Assembly: GCA_003427395.1 (NCBI GenBank) | Contig: BFEA01000479.1 | Span: 710,103 to 737,585, forward strand | Length of the DNA: 27,483 nt | From: Chara braunii | Taxonomy: Eukaryota; Streptophyta; Charophyceae; Charales; Characeae | Direction: 5' to 3' | Part shown: one piece after another, positions 25,683 through 27,483 of the stretch | How the letters are laid out: each line of letters opens with the position of its first letter | Position numbering within the stretch: the stretch's first letter is position 1 | Translations under genes and position numbers: made by a program | The notes under the pieces: generated by a model | Told to the model about the DNA's origin: nothing | What the model saw: only the letters and a program-made list of their open reading frames with translations | Databases searched by the model: none

Positions 25683-25752
25683 GGAGCATGGTCCCCCAAT
25701 CAAAGAGGACCGAATCGAATGCCTGAACTTGGACAGGCTTATGGGGACTATA
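25683..25752. mobile_element. Family B fragment B5
   Basis: GGTCCCCCAATCAAAGAGGA, CCGAATCGAATGCCTGAACT, TGGACAGGCTTATGG match the left arm of B1 (AAAGAGGATCGGATCGAATGCCTGAATCTGGA region). The opposite arm is missing. Confidence 0.7.
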
Positions 25753-25811
25753 ACCCCTAGTCACTTCCCACAGCGACACTTGGCCCTTTGTTTTAGTTAG
25801 GCCTTGTTTTT

Positions 25812-25814
<3 letters not shown>

Positions 25815-25846
<32 letters not shown>
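25815..25846. repeat. (TA)n microsatellite
   Basis: About 16 TA dinucleotides. Confidence 0.95.
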
Positions 25847-25848
<2 letters not shown>

Positions 25849-25851
25849 TGT

Positions 25852-25868
25852 CGTTGGCTATGCCAACG
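25852..25868. repeat. Perfect hairpin CGTTGGC-TAT-GCCAACG
   Basis: A 7 bp stem with 3 nt loop. The stem sequence is the same as that of the hairpin at 25616-25635 (CCGTTGGC), but the loop differs (TAT against CTCA). Confidence 0.88.
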
Positions 25869-25949
25869 GCCACGTCAGTGGTCACATCGTGTGGCCCCCC
25901 CTAACACGATCTGTCGAATTACAGACCCAAGTTCGACCCCATCCGGGAC

Positions 25950-26010
25950 CAAAAAAGGGAAAATTTTGGCCTTTTCTTGATTTATGTGTGTCATACTTGC
26001 GCAGGGGCCA
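25950..26010 (-). pseudogene. U6 snRNA retrocopy U6-d, 5'-truncated
   Basis: The minus strand reads TGGCCCCTGCGCAAGTATGA, CACACATAAATCAAGAAAAG, GCCAAAATTTT, matching the 3' half of plant-type U6 including the terminal T-rich end (GTCCAAATTTT in plants). The 5' half is missing, and a large palindrome starts only about 8 bp away at 26018. 5' truncation is what incomplete reverse transcription gives. Confidence 0.88.
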
Positions 26011-26017
26011 CTTTGAT

Positions 26018-26082
26018 TTGGGCGCGGCAGATCTCAACCGCGCGATCTTGAGGATCGCGCGGCCGAGATTGGCCGCGCCCAA
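26018..26082. repeat. 65 bp GC-rich palindrome with 30 bp arms
   Basis: The left arm TTGGGCGCGG...CCGCGCGATC and the right arm GATCGCGCGG...CCGCGCCCAA pair over 30 bp with about four mismatches and a 5 nt loop. It is the longest stem of the hairpin archipelago. Confidence 0.92.
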
Positions 26083-26102
26083 CTGCCTTGGGCTGCTTCA
26101 AA

Positions 26103-26194
26103 AGGAGCTAGCCTGGTAAGATGCTTGCAGCCAAGCTTGATCCCGATACCAGAATGGTAAGAGTCCTCTACGATAACCTACTGGGCTAGCTCCT
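26103..26194. repeat. Inverted pair AGGAGCTAGCC / GGCTAGCTCCT
   Basis: Perfect 11 bp arms with about 70 bp between them. Confidence 0.8.
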
Positions 26195-26268
26195 ATCACG
26201 ATAATGACGGGAGCAGCTCGCCTATGTGAAGAGCTCGCCCATTCAGGTTTCCCCCACAACGTGACCTT

Positions 26269-26505
26269 GCAGGCTTTGCCTGCCCGCTTCTTCCCTATGG
26301 ATGGCTGCCCATCCACCACTCCGGGCCCGCCCATCGGGTAGGCCTCGGTATAGGCCTGCTGGCCTCACCCTAGCTCGAGGTTAACCCGGCGGCCCAGAAA
26401 AAAAGAAAAAAAACCTTGCTATTCCTCTCGCACCGTAGCCCTATAGCCTGTGCATCCCTCCTTTTTAGCCTACTTAGGCCCTGAATCGCGCGGCTGCTAA
26501 GCCGC
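26269..26505. repeat. Three more short perfect hairpins
   Basis: GCAGGC-TTT-GCCTGC (26269-26283), GGATGG-CTGC-CCATCC (26299-26314) and GCGGCT-GCTA-AGCCGC (26490-26505), in GC-rich sequence without an open frame of interest. Confidence 0.82.
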
Positions 26506-26509
26506 ACGA

Positions 26510-27060
26510 CATCTTTTAGGTAGAATAAGTCTAGTCTCAGACTTTCTACGACCGCGCACCCCTGCGGCCATGTCGAGACCCGCGGACGACAGGTCATACC
26601 GCGGTGGGGGGAAACCCGGGGAGGGGCTACCTACTGTTCGCTGAAGCCATGGGCTACGGCGCCTGTCACTTCGCCGCGCCCGCCTCCGAGGTCCTCAGCG
26701 ACCAGTAGGGGTTGACTCTTGTGTGTCCTGTCACGCACCCAGTTCTTTTTCCCCCTTTTTTTTTTTGTAATTCCATGAGCTTACTCCGCGGTGAGCTTCG
26801 TAGTCAGCAGGCGATTAGAGAAGGTTGGATAGCAGCGAGTACGTCGGTTAACTGATTATCCAGCAGAATCATTAAGCGGCGGTTTTATACAATTAAAAGA
26901 CGAGTGGCTAAACCCGCATAGCGACAAGTTTTCAGACCAGCGAACTTTCTCAGTTAACAGGCGAGTGACCAGGTTCTCATATCAGTAAGTTTGCACTAAA
27001 CTGATAAACCAACCAAGTTGTAGACTAGCGAATCTTCTCAAATGATACTCAGTCACCCTT
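26510..27060. other. Unassigned stretch with weak repeated words
   Basis: Two related segments, TTTTCAGACCAGCGAACTTT (about 26929) and TTGTAGACTAGCGAATCTTC (about 27017), lie about 88 bp apart, each preceded by CAAG. No gene is seen. Confidence 0.4.
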
Positions 27061-27064
27061 CAGA

Positions 27065-27376
27065 GATGGGATGCGCGTTTTCTTGCCTCTCTATCTCTTT
27101 CTCTCAGTCTCTGTCTCCCTCTCTCTGCGTGTGCCTGCTGTTTTTTTTTTTTTCTCTCTCTCTCAGTCTCTGTCTCCCTCTCTCTGCGTGTGCGTGCTGT
27201 TCCTCTCTCTCTCTCTCTCTCAGTCTCTGTCTCCCTCTCTCTGTGTGTGCCTGCTGTTTCTCTCTCTCTCTCTCTCTCTGTCTCCGTCTCTCTGCGTGTG
27301 CGTGTTGTTTCTCTCTCTCTCTCTCAGTCTCTGTCTCCCTCTCTCTGCGTGTGCCTGCTGTTTCTCTCTCTCCCTG

Positions 27377-27421
<45 letters not shown>

Positions 27422-27433
27422 ACGTGTGCGTGT

Positions 27434-27483
<50 letters not shown>
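27065..27483. repeat. CT-rich ~55 bp minisatellite running off the window
   Basis: Six units of the form (TC)n, AGTCTCTGTCTCCCTCTCTC, TGCGTGTGCCTGCTGTTT. The GTGTGC words fall near 27130, 27188, 27244, 27297, 27348 and 27425. CCTGCTG alternates with CGTGTTG or CGTGCTG at the unit ends. The array ends in an uninterrupted (CT)n tract at the window edge. Confidence 0.93.

Overview
This is a repeat-saturated, gene-poor piece of eukaryotic nuclear DNA. There is no bacterial-style operon and no intact protein-coding gene that I can name. The best taxonomic clue is the snRNA-derived sequence. Several copies carry a U2 5' end of the form ATACCTTTCTCGGCC, and others carry a U6 5' stem of the form GTCC-TTCGG-GAC followed by the ATAAATCGAG 3' segment. 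These are the land-plant/streptophyte versions, not the animal or fungal ones. The LINE remnant also ends in a plant-type zf-RVT tail. A streptophyte (charophyte alga or plant) is therefore my inference. The species is not identified.

Layout. 0-2.8 kb: A-rich and CT/GA simple repeats, an 11-copy ~56 bp minisatellite, and two arrays sharing the word GACACGTCAGCA with a 111 bp palindromic element between them. 2.9-5.9 kb: tRNA-like short repeats, two ~167 bp palindromic elements, one of which splits a U2 retroposon, and long poly-A runs. 5.9-11.5 kb: one decayed LINE on the + strand (reverse transcriptase, about 2 kb of inserted DNA, then the C-terminal zf-RVT region and an A-tailed 3' end). 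11.5-12.3 kb: a 764 bp element with terminal inverted repeats. 12.3-20 kb: a dense mosaic of at least four families of short palindromic elements, three kinds of minisatellite, two more U2 retroposons and three U6 retrocopies, one with giant (GA)n expansions at its ACAGAGA box. 20.1-23.1 kb: lower-repeat sequence with a diverged ~440 bp direct duplication and, on the minus strand, several well-formed splice-site pairs; this is the best candidate for an unrecognised spliced gene. 23.7-24.2 kb: a GC-rich minisatellite. 24.4-26.5 kb: a striking archipelago of more than 20 short perfect or near-perfect hairpins placed almost end to end. 27.06-27.48 kb: a CT-rich minisatellite running off the window end.

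How parts relate. The LINE shows that target-primed retrotransposition machinery existed in this genome, and the U2 and U6 copies (poly-A tails, target-site duplications) look like its by-products. The palindromic families nest with the retroposons: a U2 copy sits inside a family-C palindrome, and a family-B palindrome sits inside another U2 copy, which gives a relative chronology and shows that both classes inserted. The most unusual observation is that copies within a palindrome family differ strongly in arm sequence while each copy's two arms still match each other, so the arms change together.
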